Shown: piece after piece, positions 1 to 8,021 of the stretch
Numbering within the stretch: position 1 is the stretch's first letter
Layout: every line of letters starts with the position of its first letter
Source of the DNA: an uncultured Collinsella sp.
GTDB taxonomy: Bacteria > Actinomycetota > Coriobacteriia > Coriobacteriales > Coriobacteriaceae
Length of the DNA: 64,000 nucleotides
Direction of reading: 5' to 3'
NCBI GenBank assembly: GCA_937989875.1
Contig: CALKBO010000060.1
Coordinates: 1 to 64,000 of the forward strand
The notes under the pieces: generated by a model
The model's database searches: none
Told to the model about the DNA's origin: nothing
The model's input: only the letters and a program-made list of their open reading frames with translations
Made by a program: the position numbers and the translations under genes

Positions 1-91
1 GCAACGCGTTGCGCTGAGTCCTGAGGCTGTTGCAATGAAAATGACAATCAAGGCTTAATCATCACTTCGTAAAATTTTTCCAAATTGTCGC

Positions 92-120
92 TTGACCCAT
101 CGAGGGGTCACGTGCATAAT
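92..120 (+). promoter_or_regulatory. Promoter of first tRNA-Arg gene
   Basis: A -35 box TTGACC (92-97) and a -10 box CATAAT (115-120) are separated by 17 bp, and the tRNA begins 13 bp after the -10. The second tRNA-Arg copy has the same boxes and spacing, which supports the call. Confidence 0.8.
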
Positions 121-132
121 AATCCGTGCGTT

Positions 133-209
133 GCGGCGTTACCTCAGCTGGATAGAGGGTCTGACTACGAATCAGAACGTCATAGGTTCGAATCCTATAC
201 GCCGCACCA
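133..209 (+). tRNA. tRNA-Arg (anticodon ACG), copy 1
   Basis: A full cloverleaf can be drawn: acceptor GCGGCGT (133-139) with ACGCCGC (199-205), D stem CCTC/GAGG, anticodon stem TCTGA/TCAGA around loop CTACGAA with ACG at 167-169, and T stem ATAGG/CCTAT around TTCGAAT. The discriminator A and CCA (207-209) are encoded. ACG is read as ICG and decodes CGU/CGC/CGA arginine codons. A second gene with the same sequence lies at 557-633, so the pair is a local duplication. Confidence 0.97.
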
Positions 210-220
210 ATTGAGTTTTA

Positions 221-245
221 AGCCTCCGGAAACGGGGGCTTTTCC
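221..245 (+). terminator. Terminator after tRNA-Arg copy 1
   Basis: An 8-bp stem (AGCCTCCG with CGGGGGCT, one G-T pair) closes a GAAA loop and is followed by a T-rich tail. It lies 12 bp after the CCA end. Confidence 0.8.
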
Positions 246-410
246 TTTACGGGGGCATTGCGGAGATTCGAACCTCGTTCGAGGCGCGAGCGTCAAGAAA
301 ACGCGGAGCGTTTTTAGCGAGCGGGCGAGTCCGCCGGCAGGCGGGCGAAGCCGGTGCGGATCCGCGCAGCGGATGCGCGGAATCCTATACGCCGCACCAA
401 TTGATTTTAA

Positions 411-436
411 AGCTCCCGGCAACGGGAGCTTTTCTT
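411..436 (+). terminator. Duplicated terminator behind the tRNA-tail copy
   Basis: A perfect 8-bp stem AGCTCCCG (411-418) and CGGGAGCT (423-430) around GCAA is followed by TTTCTT. The stem is better matched than the first terminator at 221-245. Confidence 0.75.
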
Positions 437-515
437 ATATCGCGATGCGTCGAAGATCGCATCAAGTGGTCTAAATGAGTAAAAATCAAATTCAATAACT
501 TTTTTTGAAAAACGC

Positions 516-544
516 TTGACCTTTATTCAGTCCATGTGCATAAT
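516..544 (+). promoter_or_regulatory. Promoter of second tRNA-Arg gene
   Basis: TTGACC (516-521) and CATAAT (539-544) with a 17-bp spacer repeat the arrangement of the first copy. The spacer sequences differ, so the boxes are conserved beyond the surrounding sequence. Confidence 0.8.
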
Positions 545-556
545 AATCAACAAGTC

Positions 557-633
557 GCGGCGTTACCTCAGCTGGATAGAGGGTCTGACTACGAATCAGA
601 ACGTCATAGGTTCGAATCCTATACGCCGCACCA
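557..633 (+). tRNA. tRNA-Arg (anticodon ACG), copy 2
   Basis: The sequence is the same as copy 1 from the acceptor stem (557-563) to the encoded CCA (631-633), with the ACG anticodon. It has its own promoter and terminator, so the two copies appear to be separate transcription units. Confidence 0.97.
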
Positions 634-644
634 TTTGAGATTAA

Positions 645-670
645 AGCTCCCGGCAACGGGGGCTTTTCTT
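645..670 (+). terminator. Terminator after tRNA-Arg copy 2
   Basis: The stem AGCTCCCG (645-652) pairs with CGGGGGCT (657-664) across a GCAA loop, followed by TTTCTTTT. Confidence 0.8.
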
Positions 671-836
671 TTACGTAAGCACTGCATGGATTCGAACCTC
701 GGTCGAGGCGCGGGCGTAAAGAAAACGCGGAGCGTTTTTAGCCCGCGGGCGAGCACGCCGGAAGGCGGGCGGAGCCGGTGCGGATCCGCGCAGCGGATGC
801 GCGGAATCCTATACGCCGCACCATTTGAGATTAAAG

Positions 837-862
837 CTCCCGGCAACGGGGGCTTTTCTTTT
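837..862 (+). terminator. Second copy of the tRNA-Arg 2 terminator
   Basis: This is the same hairpin as at 645-670, lying behind the duplicated tRNA tail at 803-823. It is the last element before the unrelated gene at 1009. Confidence 0.75.
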
Positions 863-1008
863 ACGTAAACACCGCATGGATTCGAACCTCGGTCGAGGCG
901 CGGGCGTAAAGCGGACTATTTCCTGTCGACTCGTGTAAGATTCCGAGTAGGTGTCGCGGCCCATCCGCGATCACTCCTTCTCTCAACGACCGATCAGGGT
1001 GATACTTC

Positions 1009-3450
1009 GTGGCAGAGCGTCCGACATACAAGCTCAGGTTTCTCGATCCCAAGAAGCGCTTTCCGGTGATGCCCGAGCAGCCTGCGGGACGCTCATATGG
1101 CGTGGTCTGGAAACTCTTTGGCGAGGACCCGCATGAATCATGCTATGCCGTCGAATTCGTCGGCAAAAGCCATGTGTCGCTTTTGGGCTACGTGAGCGTT
1201 TCGGGTGAGGTCTATAAGGTGGACCGCCCCGTTAGCGAGGCTCCGCTGCCCAACGATCCCGACATGGAGCTGGTCCTTGACGAGTCGGATTCCAGTATTG
1301 GTGAGATTATGGTAAGGGAAGCCAACGGTGCAATGCGTACGTGTGCGCAAACTGCCGGCTCTCCCGAAGGCCCCATGCGCGAGCAGTCCGACCACGAGAC
1401 ATGGAATTCGACCCGCGCCCTTCCTTACGGCGAGTTCATGGCCTCGATGTTCTTGCGCTACGTGATATTTGCCAACTCCGAAAGCGCTATTGCGAACACG
1501 GCGGGCGTCGACGGTCTCGATGCGGACATGCAAAACGTTGTCGACAAAATAAAGCTCGTAAAGTTGCCCGAGCCGGTCGAGGTGTTTTTGGGCTTTAACA
1601 CGGCACCGCTACCTGACGCTATCGAGACGCTGCTCTACCGTGTCGACCATGCCGAGAATCCGAGCGGTATCGAGCGTTATGCCGCCGCCCTTATGAGCGA
1701 GGTCGACTTGCCCCGTCTGCGCACCATTGCCGCCAAGTCCGAAATGAGCCTGGCTCGCATTGATCGCTCAAAGCTTTTCTATCTCAATTTTGATCGTAGC
1801 CTGCTGGATCAGGACGAGATTGACATGCTGCTCGCCATCGAGTGCCGTCTCAACCGCCTCTCCGGCATCCTTGAGCGCATCGGGGCCGGATTGGCCCCTG
1901 CGGCATCCTCGCCGAGCCTTGAGGGCTGCGCGCTCTTTGATGCGTGGCATATCGCCAAGACGACCAACGATGTTCCCCGACTGCTCGATACGGCTTCGAG
2001 CGATAACCCGTGGGCCAAGCCGGGAACGGTTTCGTGCCAGCCGGGCGGCGAGTGGGACGTGCGCACCCGTTTTGCGCGAATCGTTGAGGCGCTCAACGTG
2101 GTCACGCGGCTCGACTATACCTATCGGGCAAACGTTGCCGAGGGGATTATGCTCGTTCGGTTTGGGCAGTCTGTCGTTGATGCCATGCTGCAACGTGAAT
2201 ACGACGCTCAGGATGACGCCTGGCGCGAGCTGGACGAGGACACGCGCGCGATCTGGGCCGCGGAGCACGATGCGCGCGTGGCACTCACGCTTGCGGCAGC
2301 GTGTTTTGCCGCGGGCACCTGCATCACGCGCTGCTATGTGCAGATTGCTGCTCCCGACAGTGAGCAGGGCGAGCGCGTTGTTGCAACGTATTTCTTTGGG
2401 CGCGCGGCCTATCTGGCCGATTGCGTGCCTGTCGCCAAGGATCTTGAGAGCATGGACATGGACGATATGCCGTGCAAGCGTGTGCTTGAGGCGTATGAGT
2501 CAACCGCTCCGGAGACGATTGAGCCTGCGGAGGTTCATGCTCGTCCGCGTGATGACCATCGCACGCTGCCGCCGGCGCTGCGCGATCTGCTGCTTGCCGA
2601 TACGGCTGACGAGTTGGAGGTCATGGAAGAGGACGACGACCCATACGTGGCCCGTGTTGTTGAATTGCGCGAGCAGGCAAAAGTCGACCGTACAGGTGCT
2701 TTTGAAGGCTTTTCCCGTCTTGTCGAGGAGTTGGAGGCTAAGTGCGCCGTCGCCGAGCTTTTGGCGACAGGTCCGGTTCAAACGCAGTTTTGCGATAACC
2801 AGCTGGTGCGCATGGTGCTACCGGTGTTGGAAGAAGACGACTCTGTGCGGATCCTTCGTGCGCCCGATGCGCTGTACTTTGCCCAGCACGAGATTTGCAG
2901 CTTTTACGCCGAGCAAGAGGACTTTGAACGAGCACTGCCCGAGGTGCGCCATCTTTACGATCTGGCGCGCTCGTCCATGCAATCGCACTTTGCGCTCATC
3001 AACGTGCTTGCGCGTCTGGAGCGCTTTGACGAGATTATCGAGGTGGCGCGCCACGGCCTACGTATTGCCAGCGATCGTTCTGCAATTGGCTACCTGTTCT
3101 ACCGCTTGGCGTTTGCCTATTGGAATTGCGATCAGCTCGACCTGGCGCTGGCTTGTTACCGTCTAGTGCCGCGCGGTGAGGAATCGGGCAGCAGCGCGCT
3201 GGAAGAAATGCAGGGCCTCATGAACGAGATGGGCGTCAGCGAGCCGCCGACGTTCGAGGAAGCGGTCGAGACCATCCGCACGGCTGGACTTGAGCTGCCG
3301 CCAGTGTCCGCCGTGACGAATCAGCTGGCGGATGCCGCCGTGCAACTGGTCGACAACGGCTTCTTTTTCCTTGCACGCGGTTGCATCTTCCAAATGTGGC
3401 GCACCATGGGTAACGACGAGCTCGGCTCCCTCAACCGCTCGCTGGGGTAG
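1009..3450 (+). CDS. Large hypothetical protein with C-terminal TPR-like helices
   Basis: The product is 813 aa with no signal peptide and no membrane segment, so it is probably cytoplasmic. I do not recognise the N-terminal 500 residues. From about residue 620 to 730 the sequence has the alternating small and aromatic pattern of tetratricopeptide helices (for example YAEQEDFERALPEVRHLYDL and FYRLAFAYWNCDQLDLALAC), which suggests a protein-binding scaffold. An acidic stretch, EVMEEDDD, lies near residue 540. A GTG start is used because AGGGTGA sits 8 bp upstream and no in-frame ATG lies near. It stands alone between the tRNA repeats and the ATPase gene. The function is unknown; it may be a Coriobacteriia-specific family. 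Confidence 0.8.
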   Translation: MAERPTYKLRFLDPKKRFPVMPEQPAGRSYGVVWKLFGEDPHESCYAVEFVGKSHVSLLGYVSVSGEVYKVDRPVSEAPLPNDPDMELVLDESDSSIGEIMVREANGAMRTCAQTAGSPEGPMREQSDHETWNSTRALPYGEFMASMFLRYVIFANSESAIANTAGVDGLDADMQNVVDKIKLVKLPEPVEVFLGFNTAPLPDAIETLLYRVDHAENPSGIERYAAALMSEVDLPRLRTIAAKSEMSLARIDRSKLFYLNFDRSLLDQDEIDMLLAIECRLNRLSGILERIGAGLAPAASSPSLEGCALFDAWHIAKTTNDVPRLLDTASSDNPWAKPGTVSCQPGGEWDVRTRFARIVEALNVVTRLDYTYRANVAEGIMLVRFGQSVVDAMLQREYDAQDDAWRELDEDTRAIWAAEHDARVALTLAAACFAAGTCITRCYVQIAAPDSEQGERVVATYFFGRAAYLADCVPVAKDLESMDMDDMPCKRVLEAYESTAPETIEPAEVHARPRDDHRTLPPALRDLLLADTADELEVMEEDDDPYVARVVELREQAKVDRTGAFEGFSRLVEELEAKCAVAELLATGPVQTQFCDNQLVRMVLPVLEEDDSVRILRAPDALYFAQHEICSFYAEQEDFERALPEVRHLYDLARSSMQSHFALINVLARLERFDEIIEVARHGLRIASDRSAIGYLFYRLAFAYWNCDQLDLALACYRLVPRGEESGSSALEEMQGLMNEMGVSEPPTFEEAVETIRTAGLELPPVSAVTNQLADAAVQLVDNGFFFLARGCIFQMWRTMGNDELGSLNRSLG

Positions 3451-3542
3451 GGGCGATATAGAGGGGCCGCACCGCGCTATTTGTATCGGCGCGGGCGGGA
3501 GGACCCGGCAGGATTGGTAAGGCATAAAGCCGCCGAGCCTGC

Positions 3543-3594
3543 TAAAACTGTTAAACTCTGCTAAAGTTGCTAAAATTTGTTAAAGTTGTTAAAA
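3543..3594 (+). repeat. Six phased TAAA repeats upstream of the ATPase gene
   Basis: The motif TG(C/T)TAAA or close variants occurs six times, with TAAA starting at 3543, 3552, 3562, 3571, 3581 and 3590, an alternating 9-10 bp spacing. The array ends about 20 bp before the ATPase start codon and lies next to its ribosome binding site. It could be an iteron-like operator or a bent DNA segment. No promoter boxes separate it from the gene, so autoregulation is a reasonable guess only. Confidence 0.7.
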
Positions 3595-3612
3595 CTAGCA
3601 GAGGAGGGCAGA

Positions 3613-4695
3613 ATGACGAAAGCTGTTAACCCCTTTAAGCCAACGGCGGGCATGAATCCGCCTGAGCTTATCGGACGGGACACTGTTTTGGATGACTTTG
3701 CCGAGGCTCTTGAGAATGGTCCTGGTGCCCCCGATCGACTCATGCGCATCTCGGGCGTCCGAGGCACAGGTAAAACGGTGCTCCTTAATGCATTGGGTGA
3801 CCTTGCACGCAAAAAAGGATTCGAGGTCGTTGACGTTGCCTCCAATGCTGGTTTTTGCAATAGAATCCTCGAGGCTCTGCAGCGAAACGTTCGTCTTGAA
3901 TCAATCTCGATTTCCCCATCGATTTTAGGGGTCAGCCTTGGCTCCATGGAGATGTCGAAGTCGGCCTCTCATCTGGGCGAGGCGATGTACGATGCTGCGA
4001 AGCGCGGTGGTCTGCTCATTACGCTCGACGAGATCCAGGATGCCTCAACTGAGGAAATGCGCGAGCTAGGCAATGAGATGCAGCTCTTGATCCGCCAAGG
4101 AGCGAATGTCGCTTTCGCTTTCGCCGGGCTGCCGACATCGGTAGATGGCGTGGTGGTGGATGATACGTTGACGTTCCTTCAGCGAGCCAAACATGTTGAA
4201 CTTACTCGGCTTTCCGATTTTGAAGTTGGCGGATCGTTTGAGGATACGATGAGACGAGCGGGCAAGGAGCTCGACAAAGGTGCCGCTGAGCTATTAACAA
4301 AAGCTTCGGCAGGCTATCCCTTTATGGTCCAGCTGGTCGGATATTACGCTTGGCAGGTTGCTGCGCGCAGTGGGGCGGAGAGCGTGAGCGAAGAGGCGGC
4401 TCGTAAGGGTATCCAGGCGGCTCTTGATAGCTTTAATGCTATGGTGATTGCCCCAGCGCTGCGCAGGGTGTCGGAACGGCAGTTTCAGTATCTCGCGGCG
4501 ATGGCTCAATGCGAGGGCGTCGATATCGCCAACGGCGATATCGCCAAGAAGATGGGTTTGTCGGCGAACAAAGTTGGGTCATATCGCAAGCGTCTGATCG
4601 ATGCGGGGTTGATTGAGCCCGCGGGCTATGGCTGTGTTTCGTTTGCAATTCCGTACATGCGCGATTATCTGTTGGAGACCGTTCGAGAGGACTAA
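3613..4695 (+). CDS. Orphan AAA-type ATPase with C-terminal winged helix
   Basis: The product is 360 aa. A Walker A motif GVRGTGKT lies at residues 48-55 and a Walker B motif LLITLDEIQD ends near residue 142. The C-terminal part (about 290-355) has a winged-helix look (GDIAKKMGLSANKVGSYRKR), as in STAND/MNS-type NTPases found as lone genes in Actinobacteria. The start at 3613 follows GAGGAGGG; a longer TTG start at 3577 would put the phased repeats inside the gene and is less likely. No partner gene is adjacent. Members of this group are often near mobile or defence genes, but no role can be read from the sequence. Confidence 0.85.
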   Translation: MTKAVNPFKPTAGMNPPELIGRDTVLDDFAEALENGPGAPDRLMRISGVRGTGKTVLLNALGDLARKKGFEVVDVASNAGFCNRILEALQRNVRLESISISPSILGVSLGSMEMSKSASHLGEAMYDAAKRGGLLITLDEIQDASTEEMRELGNEMQLLIRQGANVAFAFAGLPTSVDGVVVDDTLTFLQRAKHVELTRLSDFEVGGSFEDTMRRAGKELDKGAAELLTKASAGYPFMVQLVGYYAWQVAARSGAESVSEEAARKGIQAALDSFNAMVIAPALRRVSERQFQYLAAMAQCEGVDIANGDIAKKMGLSANKVGSYRKRLIDAGLIEPAGYGCVSFAIPYMRDYLLETVRED

Positions 4696-4744
4696 TAAAG
4701 AATGGGCTGTCCGCGCTGTCGCTGGGGCCGTCCTTGTATCTTTG

Positions 4745-4799
4745 TCTCAACCTGTAACATCTGGAGGGGATTACGGCCTGCAGATGTTACAGGTTGAGA
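4745..4799. repeat. Perfect 18-bp inverted repeat
   Basis: The arms 4745-4762 (starting TCTCAACCTG) and 4782-4799 are exactly complementary, with a 19-bp GC-rich centre. No T-run follows either arm, so a simple terminator is unlikely. It lies 50 bp after the ATPase stop and about 60 bp before the tRNA-Ser promoter. It may be an operator, a recombination site or a small mobile remnant. Confidence 0.8.
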
Positions 4800-4861
4800 T
4801 GATTGACTGAGACGTTTACTGGTAAAAGAGAGGTAAAAGAGGAAACGCCTCAAAATTCCCC

Positions 4862-4890
4862 TTGCCCAACTTCGGCTGTTTGGTTACTAT
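4862..4890 (+). promoter_or_regulatory. Promoter of tRNA-Ser
   Basis: TTGCCC (4862-4867) and TACTAT (4885-4890) are 17 bp apart, and the tRNA begins 15 bp after the -10 box. Confidence 0.65.
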
Positions 4891-4904
4891 AGAACGGCTG
4901 TTAC

Positions 4905-4995
4905 GGAGAGCTGACCGAGAGGCCGAAGGTGCTCGCCTGCTAAGCGAGTATGCCCCAAAAGGGCATCTGGGGTTCGAATCCCCAGCTCTCCGCCA
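4905..4995 (+). tRNA. tRNA-Ser (anticodon GCT)
   Basis: The acceptor GGAGAGC (4905-4911) pairs with GCTCTCC (4985-4991), with discriminator G and an encoded CCA (4993-4995). The anticodon stem CTCGC/GCGAG holds loop CTGCTAA with GCT at 4939-4941. The long variable arm (TGCCCC AAAA GGGGCA-like) and the T arm CTGGG/CCCAG fit a class II serine tRNA reading AGC/AGU. Confidence 0.97.
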
Positions 4996-5010
4996 GTATG
5001 ACTTTGAAGA

Positions 5011-5037
5011 AGGGTCCCATTTGGGGCCCTTTTTTAT
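5011..5037 (+). terminator. Terminator of tRNA-Ser
   Basis: The stem AGGGTCCC (5011-5018) pairs with GGGGCCCT (5023-5030), with one G-T pair and an ATTT loop, and is followed by TTTTTT. Confidence 0.85.
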
Positions 5038-5171
5038 TATCAAGAATGGCAGCTGGGGATTAGAGTCCGAAAGGGCGTGAACATTAGGCAAACACGGGGC
5101 GCTTGAAAACGGGGAGACCCAGGCGTGCTCGTGCACCCCGGTGTGGGGTTCCGAGGGGATGGAGTAGAAAT

Positions 5172-6323
5172 ATGGTAAAGGTCGGGCTGCGTAAGCCGAA
5201 TCTAAAGACATCACTCAAGGCAAGAACGACCGGCAGAGCGAAGCGCGCGGTAAAGCGGGCGATAATCCCCGGCTATGGTAAGAAGGGCATGGGGTGGATC
5301 AAAAATCCGAAGAAGGCTGCTTACAATGCCGTATACAGCAGAACGACCGTCGGAGTTGGGGATGTCGCTCGCGCCGTTGCTAAATCAGGCGCTCGGAGCT
5401 CGGCGTCAAGGACGTCCTCAATTACTGTTTCATCGCATGAAATTACACCTTTGGCGAAGCCTGAACAGAAATCTCTCACTCGAGAGATTACGTCGGTTGA
5501 CAGGGCAAGCAAGGCGCTTTTGCTATGCTTCCTTCTTGGGTGGTCGGGCGCTCATAGGGCGTATGCACGGATGTGGGGTAGCTTCTTTCTATATCTCTTT
5601 ACCTTTGGCCTTTTTGGATTTGGTTGGCTGTTTGATATTGTGACACTACTGATGAGACGCTCCGAGCTAAGGCGTCTCGGCGACAGTGATCAGACTCAAC
5701 AGCAAGCGCCATGTTCCGTTGATTCTACATTCGATCGAAATGTCGCCGACTCCGGAAATTGGGAACAGCGTGGAGATGGGGAGGCTGCGGCTCGGCTAGA
5801 GCTTCAACGTAAAAACCGTGCCTATATGGAAGAAAACGGCATCGACGTGGAGATGTTTACCGAGGAAAAGGTCGCGGCGGACGCCTTGCGAACCATTGAG
5901 TCGGTATGCCCGTGCATGCTTAGGTTTGACCGAGGCATGAGCGAAGAGGAGCCAAGCATCAGCTTTTGCTCTCCAACAAAGACGGGGAAGATGCCCAAGA
6001 ATGTCGTCGAGGCCCGCATTTACCATCAGGACGTGAAGCTATTGATGGATTCCCACGGCTTCGAATTGCCGGAGTATGGTGACAGCATCAATGTCATGAT
6101 TAGTTATCTAGCTGATGGGCGCATAAATAAAGTCGATATCCATGGGTTCCATAATGGCCGCTCCGTTAGTGTCTCCGTTCGCAGGCGGAGCGACGATCTT
6201 GTTATGACGAGTGCGGGCACCATCGGAGAAACGGGTGCCTGGCAATCGCTGTGTCCTGGGGCAGACCCCTCAGCTGGGGATCTTTTCAGGGCCTTGACCA
6301 AGGAGGTCGAAAGGATCTACTAG
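5172..6323 (+). CDS. TM2-domain membrane protein of unknown function
   Basis: The product is 383 aa. The N-terminus is very basic (VGLRKPNLKTSLKARTTGR, then GYGKKGMGWIKNPKKAAYN), a conserved block seen at the start of various hypothetical proteins in Gram-positive bacteria. A TM2 domain follows at about residues 112-160: a hydrophobic helix, a GxxGAHRxY-type turn and a second helix ending in FDIVTLLM. The rest (about 190-383) is soluble and unassigned. The start at 5172 is chosen because GGAG lies 8 bp upstream; the open frame extends upstream without a better site. Position after a tRNA and near an inverted repeat suggests accessory DNA. Confidence 0.8.
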   Translation: MVKVGLRKPNLKTSLKARTTGRAKRAVKRAIIPGYGKKGMGWIKNPKKAAYNAVYSRTTVGVGDVARAVAKSGARSSASRTSSITVSSHEITPLAKPEQKSLTREITSVDRASKALLLCFLLGWSGAHRAYARMWGSFFLYLFTFGLFGFGWLFDIVTLLMRRSELRRLGDSDQTQQQAPCSVDSTFDRNVADSGNWEQRGDGEAAARLELQRKNRAYMEENGIDVEMFTEEKVAADALRTIESVCPCMLRFDRGMSEEEPSISFCSPTKTGKMPKNVVEARIYHQDVKLLMDSHGFELPEYGDSINVMISYLADGRINKVDIHGFHNGRSVSVSVRRRSDDLVMTSAGTIGETGAWQSLCPGADPSAGDLFRALTKEVERIY

Positions 6324-6426
6324 CATGCCCGGTGGACCCGTTTTCAAGGTCCGAAAAGACACAGCGAAGGTAAACGGCTAGCAATGTCGCTTTGGTGATT
6401 CTGACGCATCCCGTTTAAGAGGTATT

Positions 6427-6454
6427 CAAAAAGAGGCGCCCGTTGGACGCCTCT
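6427..6454 (-). terminator. Terminator of the carboxypeptidase gene
   Basis: Read on the minus strand, GAGGCG and CGCCTC form the stem around a 9-nt loop, followed by TTTTT. It lies 30 bp past the stop codon of the minus-strand gene. Confidence 0.8.
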
Positions 6455-6483
6455 CCAATCTCAAATGTAATGTTCCCCCAGCC

Positions 6484-7824
6484 CTACATCTCAGGAGCCT
6501 TGGCGACGGTCTCGCTCTCTGCCGCAAGTGGGCGGTTGTCGATGCGGCGGCCCAAGCGATCGAGCTTCACGAGCAGCCATTCAATGGGATTCGGCCCTGC
6601 GCCTTCCTCGTCGGCAACTAGGTCCATGACGGCGATCTTGGTGCCGTCCTGCTTGAGCGTAACACTGCCCACCTTGTCGCCCACATGCACCGTGCCCGAA
6701 AGATCGTCGTAGCTAACCTTTTCGGTCACCTCGCCGGCAAGAGAAAACACGGTCGCTTGCGCCGTGGGGTCGGCGAGCGTGGCGTCGATCGTCTTGTCCG
6801 TCCAATCTGTCTGGCTAATGCGTGCCATGAGCGGGTTGCCGTTGGCGGTCTTTTCCTGCGTGTTGGCGATCGTGACCGTGACCTTGTGGCCGTAGTACCA
6901 ATTGGCAAGGGTTGCGGTATCGGTAAAGCGCTGATCGGTGGTGGTGGAGTTCAAAACGACGGTGTAGATCTCGTCGCCGTCGCGGTTGTAGGCGCTCGTA
7001 AAGCAATAGCCTGCATCGTCGGTGGTGCCGGTCTTGCCACCGATGTTGCCATCTTGGCCCAGCAAATAGTTATGCGTGTCCATGGAATGCGAATGGTCGG
7101 TGCCGTCGGCGCCCGTGACCTCGATCCAGGAATCCTCGCTCGCTACGACCTCGCGGATCGTGTCGTTTTTCATGGCCTCCTGCATCATCAGCGCTACGTC
7201 GTGTGCGGTTGAGTGCATATCGCCAGCCCACTCATCAAAGTCCAGACCATGCGGGTTTTCAAATAGCGTACCGGTGCAGCCGAGCTTCTTAGCGCGCTCG
7301 TTCATGGCCTTCACAAATGTGGCCTCGGCGTCTTTGGTCTTAGGGTCGATCTTCTTGCCCACATATTCGGCGAGCACGATGGCGGCGTCGTTGCCCGAGG
7401 GAATCATCAGGCCGCGCAGCGCCTGCTCCACGGTAAGCTTGTCGCCTTCGAGCAAGCCGGCGGTCGAATTGCCCACGGTGGCTGCGGCGTTGCTCACCGT
7501 GACCTTCTCGTCCATCTTGCAATTCTCGACGGTTAGGATTGCGGTCATGACCTTGGTGATTGAGGCAATCTTGACCTGCTCATCGGCGTCGCGGGCATAG
7601 TAGACGGTGCCGTCTTTGCCCATGACGAGGACATTGGTCGCATCGATATCGGGCAGGTTTTCGGCCGTGATACCGCGCACATCGGCGGTTTTGCCGCAAA
7701 CATTGTCGGTCGTGAGCACTTGGGCGCCGGCGACGGTGGGCACGCCAGCGGCAAGGGCGATAGCGCAGACAAAGCCGGCGGCAAGCTGGGCTGAGCGCTT
7801 TGCAAAAGGGGTGAGGGACTTCAC
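6484..7824 (-). CDS. dacA: D-alanyl-D-alanine carboxypeptidase (PBP5/DacA family)
   Basis: The product is 446 aa. A signal peptide is visible (basic start, then hydrophobic residues 13-32, small residues AGA near 34). All three penicillin-binding signatures are present: SITK at 88-91, SGN at 143-145 and KTG at 264-266. The enzyme removes the terminal D-Ala from peptidoglycan stem peptides outside the membrane. The C-terminal part (about 300-420) fits the beta-rich domain of PBP5 proteins, but no membrane anchor is visible at the very end. The gene runs divergently from a response regulator/kinase pair, which suggests but does not prove envelope-related control. Confidence 0.92.
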   Translation of the reverse strand: MKSLTPFAKRSAQLAAGFVCAIALAAGVPTVAGAQVLTTDNVCGKTADVRGITAENLPDIDATNVLVMGKDGTVYYARDADEQVKIASITKVMTAILTVENCKMDEKVTVSNAAATVGNSTAGLLEGDKLTVEQALRGLMIPSGNDAAIVLAEYVGKKIDPKTKDAEATFVKAMNERAKKLGCTGTLFENPHGLDFDEWAGDMHSTAHDVALMMQEAMKNDTIREVVASEDSWIEVTGADGTDHSHSMDTHNYLLGQDGNIGGKTGTTDDAGYCFTSAYNRDGDEIYTVVLNSTTTDQRFTDTATLANWYYGHKVTVTIANTQEKTANGNPLMARISQTDWTDKTIDATLADPTAQATVFSLAGEVTEKVSYDDLSGTVHVGDKVGSVTLKQDGTKIAVMDLVADEEGAGPNPIEWLLVKLDRLGRRIDNRPLAAESETVAKAPEM

Positions 7825-8021
7825 GGACTTCGCTTTCGACGGGATGGTCTCTTCTGGAACTAGAGTATATCATTTGCCGGCGTCGGCGATCATCGCGTGC
7901 GTGCGTGGCCCACATCCGCACCCGAACGGGCACAAGGGTGCTTAAGGCCGACTTAATCACCCACGCTTGTTGTGTGTGGCGTGCGTCGCCTCGGGCATAA
8001 TGGAGCGCGAGAGGAGCACGC
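7825..8021. promoter_or_regulatory. Divergent control region, dacA and response regulator
   Basis: This 197-bp gap must hold both promoters. On the minus strand TATACT (7864-7869) is a plausible -10 for dacA. On the plus strand CATAAT (7996-8001) is a plausible -10 for the regulator gene. Neither has a convincing -35, as expected for activator-dependent promoters. Confidence 0.4.

Larger units (their letters stand above)
185..436 (+). repeat. tRNA-tail tandem repeat, unit set 1
   Basis: The 3' end of the upstream tRNA (AATCCTATACGCCGCACCA) is repeated at 379-399, about 190 bp downstream, and followed by a second copy of the terminator. The stretch between (265-378) begins with a T-loop-like GATTCGAACCTC and is GC-rich. 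The same unit occurs after the second tRNA-Arg gene. The upstream half of the tRNA is not repeated, so this copy cannot form a tRNA. The layout resembles the E. coli tyrT unit, whose 178-bp repeats each start with 19 bp of the tRNA 3' end. Confidence 0.85.
609..911 (+). repeat. tRNA-tail tandem repeat, unit set 2
   Basis: The tRNA 3' end at 613-633 recurs at 803-823, about 190 bp later, with a second terminator. The intervening block (689-802) aligns with 265-378 at the same length. A third, truncated start of the block appears at 879-911 before the sequence diverges. The terminator stretches after the two tails are almost identical, so the local duplication appears recent or homogenised. Confidence 0.85.

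Noticed and set aside
85..474. Open frame across the first tRNA-Arg and its repeat
   Set aside because: It runs through a tRNA and two terminators and is explained by the GC-rich repeat, although small peptides from rtT-like loci are known in E. coli.
4745..4799. 18-bp inverted repeat as a rho-independent terminator of the ATPase gene
   Set aside because: No T-run follows on either strand and the 19-nt loop is long for a terminator.
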